Source of the DNA: an uncultured Alistipes sp.
GTDB lineage: Bacteria > Bacteroidota > Bacteroidia > Bacteroidales > Rikenellaceae
NCBI GenBank assembly: GCA_944321765.1
Contig: CALUMQ010000001.1
Coordinates: 62,001-126,000 of the forward strand
Length of the DNA stretch: 64,000 nucleotides
Reading direction: 5' to 3'
Below the pieces are notes generated by a model that did not search any database, was not told the DNA's origin, and was given only the letters and a program-made list of their open reading frames with translations. The position numbers were made by a program, and so were the translations under genes. This document shows, piece after piece, positions 38,704 to 47,145 of this stretch. How positions within the stretch are numbered: position 1 is the first letter of the stretch; the number at the start of each line of letters is the position of its first letter.

Positions 38704-39717
38704 ATGGCAGGATCGAATTTTGTGGATTACGTCAAGATCTTCGCCCGCTCGGGACACGGCGGTGCGGGGTCGGCCCATTTTCGTCGCGAGAAGTTTGTGG
38801 CCTTCGGCGGCCCCGACGGCGGTGACGGCGGCAAGGGCGGCAGCATCATCTTGCAGGGCGACCGACAGTACTGGACGCTCATCCACCTCAAATACCAGCG
38901 CCACCAGTTTGCCGAGGATGGTGAGAACGGCTCGGGAGCCCGCTCTTCGGGCAAGGATGCCCGGGATATCGTGATTCCCGTCCCGCTGGGCACGGTAGCA
39001 CGCCGCGTCGTGGAGCTTGAGGATGGTACGACGACCACCGAGATGGTGGGGGAGGTGACTGCCGACGGAGAACGACTCGTGCTGCTGAAGGGCGGCCGGG
39101 GCGGCTTGGGCAACTGGCACTTCAAGAGTGCCACGAACCAGACACCGCGCTACGCACAGCCAGGCGAGGAGGGCGACGAGGGGGCCTTCATCCTCGAACT
39201 GAAGGTCCTGGCCGATGTCGGACTGGTGGGCTTCCCCAACGCCGGGAAATCGACACTGCTGTCGGTAGTTTCGGCCGCGAAACCCAAGATTGCGAATTAC
39301 GCCTTCACGACGCTCGAACCGAACTTGGGCATTGTCGAGGTGCGCGACCACAAGTCGTTCGTCATGGCCGACATTCCGGGCATTATCGAAGGCGCACACG
39401 AGGGCCGTGGCCTGGGTACGCGCTTCCTGCGCCATATCGAACGCAACTCGGTGCTGCTGTTCATGGTCCCGGCCGACAGTGACGATATCTGCCGCGATTA
39501 CGAGGTGCTGCTGGGCGAACTGACGCAGTACAACCCCGAACTGCTTGACAAACAGCGCCTGCTGGCCATCACGAAATGCGACATGCTTGATGAGGAACTC
39601 ATCGAAGAGATGCGCGCGCACCTTCCCGAGGGAATTCCGTCGGTTTTCATCTCCTCGATCACGGGTCTGAACATCCAGCGCCTCAAGGATATGCTGTGGG
39701 AGGCGCTGCAGCGGTAA
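38704..39717 (+). CDS. obgE: Obg-family GTPase
   Basis: 337 residues. The glycine-rich Obg fold occupies residues 1-158 ([33 protein letters not shown]). The GTPase domain follows: G1 [12 protein letters not shown] near 166, the switch I region [13 protein letters not shown]3 [16 protein letters not shown], and G4 TKCD with SSITGLN as G5. There is no C-terminal OCT domain. Obg binds the 50S subunit late in assembly and links to ppGpp. The 3' end overlaps the stop of a convergent DUF5689 gene by 35 bases, with no terminator between. Confidence 0.95.
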   Translation: MAGSNFVDYVKIFARSGHGGAGSAHFRREKFVAFGGPDGGDGGKGGSIILQGDRQYWTLIHLKYQRHQFAEDGENGSGARSSGKDARDIVIPVPLGTVARRVVELEDGTTTTEMVGEVTADGERLVLLKGGRGGLGNWHFKSATNQTPRYAQPGEEGDEGAFILELKVLADVGLVGFPNAGKSTLLSVVSAAKPKIANYAFTTLEPNLGIVEVRDHKSFVMADIPGIIEGAHEGRGLGTRFLRHIERNSVLLFMVPADSDDICRDYEVLLGELTQYNPELLDKQRLLAITKCDMLDEELIEEMRAHLPEGIPSVFISSITGLNIQRLKDMLWEALQR

Positions 39718-40498
39718 CGTATACGGCTTCGCGATTGGTGACACGCAGGGAGTATGTCCCTGCAAAGTAGTCGATCACCCCATACAGGGAGCCCGTCCCG
39801 GAAGGGACGGGCTCCCTGGCATATGCGCAGGTTCCGGCGGTGCGCACCGTGAAACGGTTCCCCGCGGCGTCGACGATCGTCCGCTCGGTGGCGATGGAGC
39901 GTCCGGTCTGCGGATCGACGTCGCACCATGCGATGCCGGGCTCCTCGAACCTCACGCCGTCGAACCTTACCCGCGTGTCGACATGACGATCATCTACCTG
40001 GTCAAACGCAAGCGGGGTAGTGGGCGGCTCTTCCCCTTCGCCGGGCATCGAGCAGGTGAGGTAGCGCGGCAACTCTTCGCGCGGGATTCTTCCGACACCA
40101 TATTCGCCGGGCTCCGTGCCCAACATGATTTTCCCGCCGTAGTCATAGAGTACCAAACCGTTGCATCGCACCGTCAGTACAGCACCCCAGGGATATTCGT
40201 CAGCCAGCGACGGATGTTCCGCGGCGATCGAGATACCGCCGGTCGCATCCTCTACGACAATCGTTTTGTAAAACTCTCCGTATAGATCGTTTGCGACGAT
40301 GAACCCGCGTATCACGACATCCTGCGTCACCCGGACGCTCTCCTCTCCGCTGCAGAGCGTCTTGAGGTAGGCGATCGAGTGTTGTGTCTCCTGCGCGGGA
40401 TCATCGGGCGGCAGTGGCTCCGTTGCCCGGTTGCAGGCTCCTGCCATCAACAGCAGCACACCCAGTGCCAGCCGGCTAATGCAGACAATCGTTCTCAT
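39683..40498 (-). CDS. DUF5689-type lipoprotein
   Basis: 271 residues. Lipobox LMAGACN (Cys22). Pattern of the Bacteroidetes DUF5689 domain: [30 protein letters not shown], then [18 protein letters not shown] (shown here by position, residues 42-90), an OB-fold-like unit with strand [19 protein letters not shown] second beta domain (about 165-265) follows. Function unknown. It overlaps the start of its upstream paralogue's end by 23 bases and lies in an operon headed by serB. Its own end overlaps obgE convergently. Confidence 0.65.
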   Translation of the reverse strand: MRTIVCISRLALGVLLLMAGACNRATEPLPPDDPAQETQHSIAYLKTLCSGEESVRVTQDVVIRGFIVANDLYGEFYKTIVVEDATGGISIAAEHPSLADEYPWGAVLTVRCNGLVLYDYGGKIMLGTEPGEYGVGRIPREELPRYLTCSMPGEGEEPPTTPLAFDQVDDRHVDTRVRFDGVRFEEPGIAWCDVDPQTGRSIATERTIVDAAGNRFTVRTAGTCAYAREPVPSGTGSLYGVIDYFAGTYSLRVTNREAVYVTAAAPPTAYP

Positions 40499-41255
40499 CC
40501 CGCAGCTTGATCAGAAAACGCCCCTCTCCGGAGTCGTCGTACTGGAGGATTCCCGCCAGAGACACCCACCCGACGGGAACCTCCTCATCTGCAAAGTCGG
40601 CATAGGTGCGTACATAGGTATGGATTTCGTTACCCTCCTCGTCCGTGAAGCGTTTGTATCCGGCCCAGGTAACTGCCGAGAGGTCTTCGGGCGTGTAGCG
40701 TACCCGGTCGATGCGCACCAGCGTTCCGGCACGCCCGGGCGTCAACTCCCCGATGGAGAGCCGTTCGGGAACGATCGGCTCCAGCGCCTCGCCGCATCGC
40801 GATACATGCCTGTCGAGTGCGGCGCGTGAGCCGAGGTAGTCTACCTCGTATCCGCTTTCGGCCTGCGGAGCGCGTCCGACCTGCAGCACGCCGCGGCTTT
40901 CGCCTACGGTCAGTCCTTCGAGCCGCAGCACGACGCGACATCCTTCGGGAAAATCGTTGTGCAGCTGATCGATTCCCGCCATGATCTCCAGAGCAGCGCC
41001 TTTCTCCTCGATGCAGAACGAGCGGTAGAAGTTTCCTTCGCGGTCGCTGCTCGTAACGGTTCCTGCGACGACGACGGGCGACGTTACCGTGAACGCACTT
41101 CCCGCATAACGTTCGCGCAGCGTTGCAATGGTTTCGGTCACGGCTTCACACGGCGACCCGGCCGCGGGGGCGTCGAACCGGGAGTCGTAACACCCCGCGG
41201 CGCCCCACAACATTGCGAAGCAGCCTGCCACGAACCCAATCGCCTTGCGGAACAT
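40476..41255 (-). CDS. DUF5689-type lipoprotein (paralogue)
   Basis: 259 residues from the ATG at 41255; the longer frame runs into serB. Lipobox WGAAGC. The same fold pattern as the downstream gene appears: ATLRERYAGSAFTVTSPVVVAGTV, GNFYRSFCIEEKGAALEI, GCRVVLRLEGLTVGESRG. The C-terminal half contains LVRIDRVRYTPEDLS and ends in [18 protein letters not shown]. It is 11 bases after serB and overlaps the next gene by 23 bases. The two paralogues are divergent enough to have separate roles. Function unknown. Confidence 0.65.
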   Translation of the reverse strand: MFRKAIGFVAGCFAMLWGAAGCYDSRFDAPAAGSPCEAVTETIATLRERYAGSAFTVTSPVVVAGTVTSSDREGNFYRSFCIEEKGAALEIMAGIDQLHNDFPEGCRVVLRLEGLTVGESRGVLQVGRAPQAESGYEVDYLGSRAALDRHVSRCGEALEPIVPERLSIGELTPGRAGTLVRIDRVRYTPEDLSAVTWAGYKRFTDEEGNEIHTYVRTYADFADEEVPVGWVSLAGILQYDDSGEGRFLIKLRDENDCLH

Positions 41256-41266
41256 TTTCCCGAACT

Positions 41267-42490
41267 TTACTCCTCGATGCGTGAATCCTTCAGTCCGAGG
41301 AAGTAGAGGATTCCGTCCAGCCCGATGGTCGAGATCGACTGCCGGGCTGTTGCCTTGACCTTGGGTTTGGCGTGGAAGGCGATACCCAGACCTGCGAGGT
41401 TGAGCATCGGAAGGTCGTTTGCCCCGTCTCCCACGGCGACCGACTGCGCGATGTTGATCGACTCGAACTGACACAGCAGACGCAGCAGCTCGGCCTTGCG
41501 GCGGCCGTCGACGATCTCGCCGACGTAACGTCCCGTGAGCTTACCGTCCTCGATCTCCAGTTCGTTGGCGTAGACGTAGTCGAATCCGTACTTCTGCCGC
41601 AGGTAGTTCCCGAAATAGGTGAAACCACCCGAGAGAATGGCTGTTTTGTATCCCACGCGTTTGAGTACGGTCATCATGCGTTCGAGCCCTTCGGTGATGG
41701 GCAGGTTGTGGGCGATCTCCTCCATGACCGATACGTCGAGACCCTTGAGCAGCGCGACGCGACGCGTGAAGCTTTCGCGGAAGTCGATCTCTCCGCGCAT
41801 GGCGCTTGCCGTGATTTCGCGCACCTGATTCCCCACGCCGGCACGCTCGGCCAGTTCGTCGATGACTTCGGTCTCGATGAGCGTGGAGTCCATGTCGAAG
41901 CATATCAGCCGGCGGCTGCGGCGGTATATGTCATCCTTCTGGAAGGATACGTCGAGCCCGATCTCGGAGAGATTCATGAATCGCTCCTGCATGGTGCTGC
42001 GTTCCTGGTCGGTGAGCGATCCGCGCACGGAAAGTTCGATGCAGGACTTTGCCACGCGGTCATCCTCGCGCAGGGGCATGCGTCCTGTGAGACGTTTGAT
42101 GGCGTCGATGTTTAGTCCGTGCTCCGCCACGACCTTCGTCACTTCGGCGATGTGCCGAGCCGTCACGATCCTGCCGAGCAGAGTGATGATGTATCTGTTT
42201 TTGCCCTGGAGCCCTACCCAGGCGTTGTAACGCTCCTCGGAGATGGGGGCGAAACGGATCATCACGCCGAGTTCGGAGGCCTTGAAGAGGAGCTCCTTCA
42301 TGATGTTGCCCGAGCGATCGGGGGTGGTGAGGATCAGAATTCCGAGCGTTAGCGACTGATGGATGTTGGCCTGTCCGATGTCGAGGATGAACGCGTCGTA
42401 ACGGGCGAGGATCTCGGTCAGCGAGGAGGTCATTCCGGGCTTGTCCTCTCCGGATATGTTGATCTGGATGATTTCGAAGGGTTTTTCCAT
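41267..42490 (-). CDS. serB: Phosphoserine phosphatase with N-terminal ACT domains
   Basis: 407 residues from the ATG at 42490. It makes L-serine from phosphoserine in the cytoplasm. Two ACT-like regulatory units (about 5-80, PFEIIQINISGEDKPGMTSS; and 95-175, YIITLLGRIVTARHIAEV) precede a HAD phosphatase. HAD motif I is ICFDMDSTLIETEVIDEL (nucleophile Asp), motif II ILSGGFTYFGN, motif III Lys in GRRKAELL and motif IV VAVGDGANDLPML. Double-ACT SerB proteins can be feedback-controlled by serine. It is first in an operon with two DUF5689 lipoproteins and divergent from mscS. Confidence 0.95.
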   Translation of the reverse strand: MEKPFEIIQINISGEDKPGMTSSLTEILARYDAFILDIGQANIHQSLTLGILILTTPDRSGNIMKELLFKASELGVMIRFAPISEERYNAWVGLQGKNRYIITLLGRIVTARHIAEVTKVVAEHGLNIDAIKRLTGRMPLREDDRVAKSCIELSVRGSLTDQERSTMQERFMNLSEIGLDVSFQKDDIYRRSRRLICFDMDSTLIETEVIDELAERAGVGNQVREITASAMRGEIDFRESFTRRVALLKGLDVSVMEEIAHNLPITEGLERMMTVLKRVGYKTAILSGGFTYFGNYLRQKYGFDYVYANELEIEDGKLTGRYVGEIVDGRRKAELLRLLCQFESINIAQSVAVGDGANDLPMLNLAGLGIAFHAKPKVKATARQSISTIGLDGILYFLGLKDSRIEE

Positions 42491-42532
42491 GATAAGGGTT
42501 AAAATCTGTAGGTGCACGACAAAAAGCCGATA

Positions 42533-42540
42533 CAAAGTTA
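42533..42540 (-). promoter_or_regulatory. -7 box of serB operon
   Basis: The minus strand reads TAACTTTG, a perfect -7 box 43 bases before the serB ATG. The -33 element is not convincing. Confidence 0.55.
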
Positions 42541-42562
42541 ATAAAGTTCTCTTTTTTTTGCC

Positions 42563-42570
42563 TACTTTTG
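42563..42570 (+). promoter_or_regulatory. -7 box of mscS
   Basis: TACTTTTG lies 20 bases before the mscS ATG. It is divergent from, and partly overlapping the upstream region of, the serB promoter. Confidence 0.55.
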
Positions 42571-42590
42571 TGGTCAAAACTTGGATACGT

Positions 42591-43508
42591 ATGCTGTGGA
42601 CACTCCTGACGACTGAAACTCCGGCGCCCCTGATTGTACCGGACAGCATCCAGAAGGCAAATTTTGCCCAAGCCATACAGAAACTGACACACCTGGACCT
42701 GGGAGAAATAGCCCAGGATCTTTTGCGTCAGTCGCTGTGGATTGTCATCAAGTTGCTGATAGCCCTTATCGTCTATTATATCGGTCGGTGGGTACTTCAC
42801 CGTCTTGTGCGGCTGGTATCCCGGATCATGGAGCGCCGGCAGGTCGACGTGTCGCTGCGGGCGTTCACCGTCAACACGATCCGGGTCGTGTTTCTGCTGC
42901 TGCTGATTCTGATCGTGGTTTCGACGCTGGGAGTGAATGTCACCTCTCTGATCGCCGTGGCATCTGCCGCGACGCTGGCCATCGGTATGGCGTTGAGCGG
43001 CACGGCTCAGAACTTTGCCGGCGGAGTGATGATTCTGGTGATGAAGCCCTACCGTGTGGGGGACTACATCTCGGCGCAGGGACAGTCGGGCACGGTGCGG
43101 GAGATCAAGCTTTTCTCGACGGTCATCACGACGAACGACAATCAGACGATCTACATTCCCAACAACTCGATCGCTACGGCGATCATCGATAACTATACGA
43201 CGGCCGAGCAACGACGTGTGGATTGGACGGTCGGCATCTCCTACGGGGACGATGTCGACGTGGCGCGCCGAGCCATTCTGGCGATGTTCGAGGGTGATGC
43301 ACGCATACTTCCCGATCCTGCTCCGGTGGTGTGGGTTGCGGCGCTTGCCGACAGCTCGGTGAATCTCAGCATCCGGGCGTGGACGAACAATCCGGACTAC
43401 TGGACCGTCTTCTTCGAATATAACGAACGCTTCTACAAGGAGTTGCCGTTGCACGGGCTCAACTTCCCCTTCCCGCAGATGGATGTCCATCTCAAACAGG
43501 AGAATTGA
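42591..43508 (+). CDS. mscS: Small-conductance mechanosensitive channel
   Basis: 305 residues from the ATG at 42591. Three TM helices: about 48-66 (LWIVIKLLIALIVYYIG), 96-114 (VVFLLLLILIVVSTLG) and 118-150. The last, pore-lining helix has the Ala/Gly-packed sequence SAATLAIGMALSGTAQNFAGG typical of MscS TM3 (quoted 128-148). A beta domain (KPYRVGDYISAQGQSGTVREI) and alpha/beta C-terminal vestibule follow. It opens on hypo-osmotic shock to release solutes. A DUF5606 gene follows after 51 bases. Confidence 0.94.
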   Translation: MLWTLLTTETPAPLIVPDSIQKANFAQAIQKLTHLDLGEIAQDLLRQSLWIVIKLLIALIVYYIGRWVLHRLVRLVSRIMERRQVDVSLRAFTVNTIRVVFLLLLILIVVSTLGVNVTSLIAVASAATLAIGMALSGTAQNFAGGVMILVMKPYRVGDYISAQGQSGTVREIKLFSTVITTNDNQTIYIPNNSIATAIIDNYTTAEQRRVDWTVGISYGDDVDVARRAILAMFEGDARILPDPAPVVWVAALADSSVNLSIRAWTNNPDYWTVFFEYNERFYKELPLHGLNFPFPQMDVHLKQEN

Positions 43509-43559
43509 CCGTTGCCTGACGCGCGGCGCCGAATAAATGAATAAAAAACAGAGAAAAAC

Positions 43560-43988
43560 ATGGAACTGAAAGAGATTTTGGCCATCACGGGACAGCCGGG
43601 CCTTTACAAATATGTGGCGCAGTCTACACGTGGAGTGATTGTCGAGTCGCTGCTCGACGGACACCGCATGAATGCCTCGGCCCAGTCGCGCGTGAGCGCC
43701 CTGTCGGATATTTCGATGTTCACCGAAGGGGATGACATTCCTCTGGCGGATGTCTTCACCCGCATTTACGAGCACACGGGCGGCCAGGAGGCGATCAATC
43801 CGAAGTCGAGTCCCGAGGCGTTGAAGGCCGCCTTTGCCGAGGTGCTTCCTGAGTACGACCGCGACCGGGTTCACGTCTCCGACATCAAGAAGTGCTTCTC
43901 GTGGTACAACACGCTGCTGAAGGCGGGCTTTACGGAGTTCAAGACCACCTCGACGGAGGAGTCCGCAGCACCTGCCGCCGAGGAGTAG
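43560..43988 (+). CDS. DUF5606 family cytoplasmic protein
   Basis: 142 residues, no signal peptide. It begins MELKEILAITGQPGLYKYVAQST, followed by GVIVESLLDGHR, and matches the DUF5606 family that is universal in Bacteroidetes and has no known function. The N-terminal half is a small beta-barrel-like domain and the second half is helical (VLPEYDRDRVHVSDIKKCFSWYN). The tail is acidic, rich in Glu, Ser and Ala. It probably shares the mscS transcript. Confidence 0.8.
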   Translation: MELKEILAITGQPGLYKYVAQSTRGVIVESLLDGHRMNASAQSRVSALSDISMFTEGDDIPLADVFTRIYEHTGGQEAINPKSSPEALKAAFAEVLPEYDRDRVHVSDIKKCFSWYNTLLKAGFTEFKTTSTEESAAPAAEE

Positions 43989-44060
43989 CCGGTTGCCGGG
44001 AAACGGTCCTTATGCCGGACGTTCCCGCTGACTGCATTGTGGTGTCGCGGGGGCCGGGAT

Positions 44061-44084
44061 GATGGGGCGATGGGGCGATGGGGA
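44061..44084 (+). repeat. Three tandem 8-base repeats upstream of mgsA
   Basis: GATGGGGC (44061-44068), GATGGGGC (44069-44076) and GATGGGGA (44077-44084) follow each other without a gap, 32 bases before the mgsA ATG. A frame running through the repeats is in phase with mgsA, but it lacks any family support. Confidence 0.75.
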
Positions 44085-44115
44085 CGAAACACAACCAAAA
44101 ACCATAAAGAACGAC

Positions 44116-44604
44116 ATGGAGACGAAGATGAAGACGCTGGCGCTCGTTGCACACGACAACATGAAGCGCGATTTGGCGGAGTGGGTCGGATGGAACAGCC
44201 GTAATTTGAGCCGTCACCACCTGGTATGTACGGGAACGACGGGCAAGATGGTCGAGAAGACGCTCCGCGAACATGAAGAGGAGTTCGGCGAAGAGGGGGT
44301 TCCCCTTTCGGATCTGCACATCACGCTGCTCAAGTCGGGTCCGCTGGGCGGAGACCAGCAGCTGGGGTCGATGATTGCCGACGGACGGATCGACGCGCTG
44401 ATCTTCTTCTGGGATCCGATGTCGGCCCAGCCTCACGACGTCGATGTCAAGGCGCTGCTGCGCATTGCGACGCTCTATAATGTTCCGACGGCCATCAACC
44501 GTTCGACGGCGGATTTCATGATCTCCTCGCCGTTGTTCGACGACGAGAGCTACAAACCCGTCGTGAAGGATTACAAGGCCTATATCGAGCGGGTGCTGCA
44601 GTAG
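44116..44604 (+). CDS. mgsA: Methylglyoxal synthase
   Basis: 162 residues from the ATG at 44116, the normal size. It converts dihydroxyacetone phosphate to methylglyoxal as a glycolytic bypass that frees phosphate. Motifs: LALVAHDNMKRDLAEWV, the phosphate-binding CTGTTGKMVEK, KSGPLGGDQQLGSMIADG with the catalytic Asp nearby in IFFWDPM, and PHDVDVKALLRIATLYNVPTAINRSTAD (quoted over residues 115-142). All catalytic residues are in place. A strong terminator follows. Confidence 0.96.
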   Translation: METKMKTLALVAHDNMKRDLAEWVGWNSRNLSRHHLVCTGTTGKMVEKTLREHEEEFGEEGVPLSDLHITLLKSGPLGGDQQLGSMIADGRIDALIFFWDPMSAQPHDVDVKALLRIATLYNVPTAINRSTADFMISSPLFDDESYKPVVKDYKAYIERVLQ

Positions 44605-44646
44605 GGTAGCGCGCTGCGACGGGATTGCCCGTTTCTGTTAAAAAAC

Positions 44647-44683
44647 AGCCGGTTCTCCGTTGCAGGGAACCGGCTTCTTTTTG
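44647..44683. terminator. Intrinsic terminator after mgsA
   Basis: AGCCGGTTC (44647-44655) pairs with GAACCGGCT (44667-44675), preceded by A residues and followed by TCTTTTT. It also serves the converging dusB transcript. Confidence 0.88.
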
Positions 44684-44712
44684 GGAAACGCCGCTGACGG
44701 ACGGGGCGCGTA

Positions 44713-45735
44713 TCAGATGTCGTGCGAGAGGGGAGCGGGCACACTCTTCGAAAGATCGTATGCCCCCCAGTGCTCGGCCACGTAATCGAGCGTATCGAAC
44801 AACTCGTCGATGTCGAGCGAGGTGACGAGCTTCAGACGCGTGGCCTTGAAGTCGGGCAGCCCCTTGAAATAGTTTGTCAGATGCCGGCGCATTTCGAGAA
44901 TTCCCACATACTCACCCTTTATTTCGAGTGATTTGCGCAGATGCTCCTTGGCAATGGCCACACGCTCGACTACCGACGGCTGGGGCAACACCTCTCCCGT
45001 TGCGAGGAAGTGCTTTATTTCGCGGAAGATCCACGGACGCCCGTAGGTGGCACGGCCGATCATCACGCCGTCAACGCCGTATTTGTCAAACATTTCGCGG
45101 GCCTTGGGTCCGGAATCGACATCTCCGTTCCCGATGATCGGGATCCGTATCCGGGGATTGCTCTTCACTCGGCCGATGAGCGTCCAGTCGGCCTCTCCGC
45201 GATACATCTGCGCGCGCGTACGTCCGTGAATGGTGAGCGCAGCAATGCCGACATCCTGAAGGCGGAGTGCTATCTCCTCGATGTTTTTCGACGTCTCGTC
45301 CCACCCGAGACGCGTCTTCACCGTGACGGGCTTCTTCACCGCCTGCACGATCTGCCGGGTCATTTCGACCATCAGATCGGGGTTGCGCATCATGCCCGAT
45401 CCGGCGCCGCGTCCTGCGATCTTCTTCACCGGACATCCGAAGTTGATATCGATCAGATCGGGCCCTGCGGCTTCGGCCATGCGTGCCGCCTCGACCATCG
45501 GCTCTATCAGATGGCCGTAGATCTGAATGCCCACGGGACGTTCGGCGTCGTCTATTTCAAGTTTCTTGAGTGATTTGGCGGCGTCGCGGATGAGGCCGTC
45601 CGAGGAGATGAACTCGGTGTAAACGACATCGGCGCCGAATTTCTTGCACATGTATCGGAACGAGGGGTCCGTGACGTCCTCCATGGGCGCCAGCAGCAGG
45701 GGACGTTCTCCGAGATCTATATCGGCAATCTTCAT
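44713..45735 (-). CDS. dusB: tRNA-dihydrouridine synthase
   Basis: 340 residues from the ATG at 45735, which overlaps the stop of the preceding gene (ATGA). FMN enzyme that reduces uridines in the tRNA D-loop. Motifs: LLLAPMEDVTDPSFR (FMN binding), the DINFGCPVKKIAGRGAGSGM block with the catalytic Cys, TVKTRLGWDE, IHGRTRAQMYRGEADW, IIGNGDV and GVMIGRATYGRPWIF. The helical tRNA-binding domain ends the protein. DusB-type is the common subgroup in Bacteroidetes. It is co-transcribed with the CNNM-type gene. Confidence 0.95.
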   Translation of the reverse strand: MKIADIDLGERPLLLAPMEDVTDPSFRYMCKKFGADVVYTEFISSDGLIRDAAKSLKKLEIDDAERPVGIQIYGHLIEPMVEAARMAEAAGPDLIDINFGCPVKKIAGRGAGSGMMRNPDLMVEMTRQIVQAVKKPVTVKTRLGWDETSKNIEEIALRLQDVGIAALTIHGRTRAQMYRGEADWTLIGRVKSNPRIRIPIIGNGDVDSGPKAREMFDKYGVDGVMIGRATYGRPWIFREIKHFLATGEVLPQPSVVERVAIAKEHLRKSLEIKGEYVGILEMRRHLTNYFKGLPDFKATRLKLVTSLDIDELFDTLDYVAEHWGAYDLSKSVPAPLSHDI

Positions 45736-47018
45736 GCTTCTTCTTCGCTCTGAGGTTTGTGGTAAATGACGAGGATCTTGTCGATGCGTGCGCCGTCCAT
45801 GTCGACGATTTCGAACGTGAATCCTCGCCATTCGATCTTTTCGCCCGTTGTGGGAATGTGTCCCAGCAGATCGAGGATCAGGCCGCTGAGCGTGTTGTAA
45901 GCGTTCGACGGGATGTCGTCCTCGATGCCGTATGCCGCGAGGAAGTCGTAGAAGGGGCACTGCCCGTCGACGAGCGAACTGCCGTCGTCGCGGCGGACGA
46001 TGTCGGGCTCCTCGCGCGGATCGGGCAGTTCGCCGACCAGTGCTTCGAAAATATCCTTCAGGGTGATGATTCCGCGCGTCACGCCGAATTCATCGCAGAT
46101 GATGCCGTATCCCAGCTGTTCGGAGCGGAGCTGTTCGAGGGCGTTGTAGACCTCGAACTCTTCGTGGAAGAACTTTCCGGGGGTAAGGATCCGGCGGATG
46201 TCGAATCCGGGCTCGTTAAGGTGCAGGAAGAGGTCCTTTAGATAGACCACCCCGAGCAGTTTGTCGAGACTTCCCTCGCCGACGGGATAACGGTTGTGCG
46301 GGGCCTGAGCGACGATCTGATTGATCTGCTCGACGGACATCGCCACGTCGATCCATGCTATTTCGCTGCGATGGGTCATGATCGACTCGACGGTACGGTC
46401 TCCGAGCGAGAAGACGCGCCCGACGATCTGCTGTTCGACCTCCTGGACCTCGCCGTCCTCGGCGCCCTCCTGAATGATCGACCGGATTTCGGCCTCCGTA
46501 ACCTTGCTTTCCGTCTTCTGGATGCCGAGCAGGCGGGTGATCCCGGCGGTGCTTTTAGCCAGCAGCCATACGAATGGCGAGGCGATGAGCGAGAGGAGCC
46601 CCATGGGACGGGCGACCGTTCTGGCGACTCTTTCGGCGGCATTCATGCCGATGCGTTTGGGGACGAGCTCCCCGAAGATGATCGTCAGGTAGGTGACCGC
46701 GATGACGATGACCACCTGCGCGATGGCCGTTGCGGTGCGCAGGGGGATCCCCATCCGGGCGAGTTTCTCGCCGAAGTCTGCGGCGAGAGTGTCTCCGGAG
46801 TAGATACCCGTGAGGATTCCGATCAGGGTGATTCCGATCTGCACGGTCGAGAGGAATCGGTCGGGGTCTTTGGCCAGGCGCAGGGCTCTGCGGGCGCCGC
46901 TGCTGCCTTGCCGGGCCTGCATTTCGAGGCTCGATTTGCGGGCGGAGACGAGCGCCATTTCAGACATGGCGAAGACTCCGTTGAGAAGGATCAGCAGGAC
47001 GATGATAAGAATTTCCAT
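45732..47018 (-). CDS. CNNM/CorC-type membrane protein (hemolysin-like)
   Basis: 428 residues from the ATG at 47018. The DUF21/CNNM domain has four hydrophobic segments (ILIIVLLILLNGVFAMSEMAL, quoted in part at residues 3-20; IGITLIGILTGIYSG; VVIVIAVTYLTIIFGELVPKR). A CBS pair follows (about 200-320: VESIMTHRSEIAWID, VYLKDLFLHL), then a C-terminal transporter-associated CorC_HlyC domain (about 340-425). Such proteins act in magnesium, cobalt or sodium transport at the inner membrane; the family does not prove hemolysis. It is first in an operon with dusB. Confidence 0.9.
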   Translation of the reverse strand: MEILIIVLLILLNGVFAMSEMALVSARKSSLEMQARQGSSGARRALRLAKDPDRFLSTVQIGITLIGILTGIYSGDTLAADFGEKLARMGIPLRTATAIAQVVIVIAVTYLTIIFGELVPKRIGMNAAERVARTVARPMGLLSLIASPFVWLLAKSTAGITRLLGIQKTESKVTEAEIRSIIQEGAEDGEVQEVEQQIVGRVFSLGDRTVESIMTHRSEIAWIDVAMSVEQINQIVAQAPHNRYPVGEGSLDKLLGVVYLKDLFLHLNEPGFDIRRILTPGKFFHEEFEVYNALEQLRSEQLGYGIICDEFGVTRGIITLKDIFEALVGELPDPREEPDIVRRDDGSSLVDGQCPFYDFLAAYGIEDDIPSNAYNTLSGLILDLLGHIPTTGEKIEWRGFTFEIVDMDGARIDKILVIYHKPQSEEEA

Positions 47019-47043
47019 GTTCGGACAGGGGTGTTGCGATGTG

Positions 47044-47074
47044 CAAAGATAGTGCAAGTCGGTCGAAAAGCAAA
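47044..47074 (-). promoter_or_regulatory. Promoter of the CNNM-dusB operon
   Basis: Minus strand TTTG (47071-47074), 19 bases, TATCTTTG (47044-47051). It matches the consensus perfectly. Confidence 0.78.
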
Positions 47075-47093
47075 AAGAAAGGTGCCGAAGGGA

Positions 47094-47123
47094 TTGGTTA
47101 TTCGCCGAAAAGCGTTAAATTTG
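47094..47123 (+). promoter_or_regulatory. Promoter of argS
   Basis: TTG (47094-47096), 19 bases, TAAATTTG (47116-47123). It is divergent from the CNNM promoter, about 20 bases apart at the -33 boxes. Confidence 0.72.
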
Positions 47124-47145
47124 CGGTCAAAATCGAACTGGAAAT

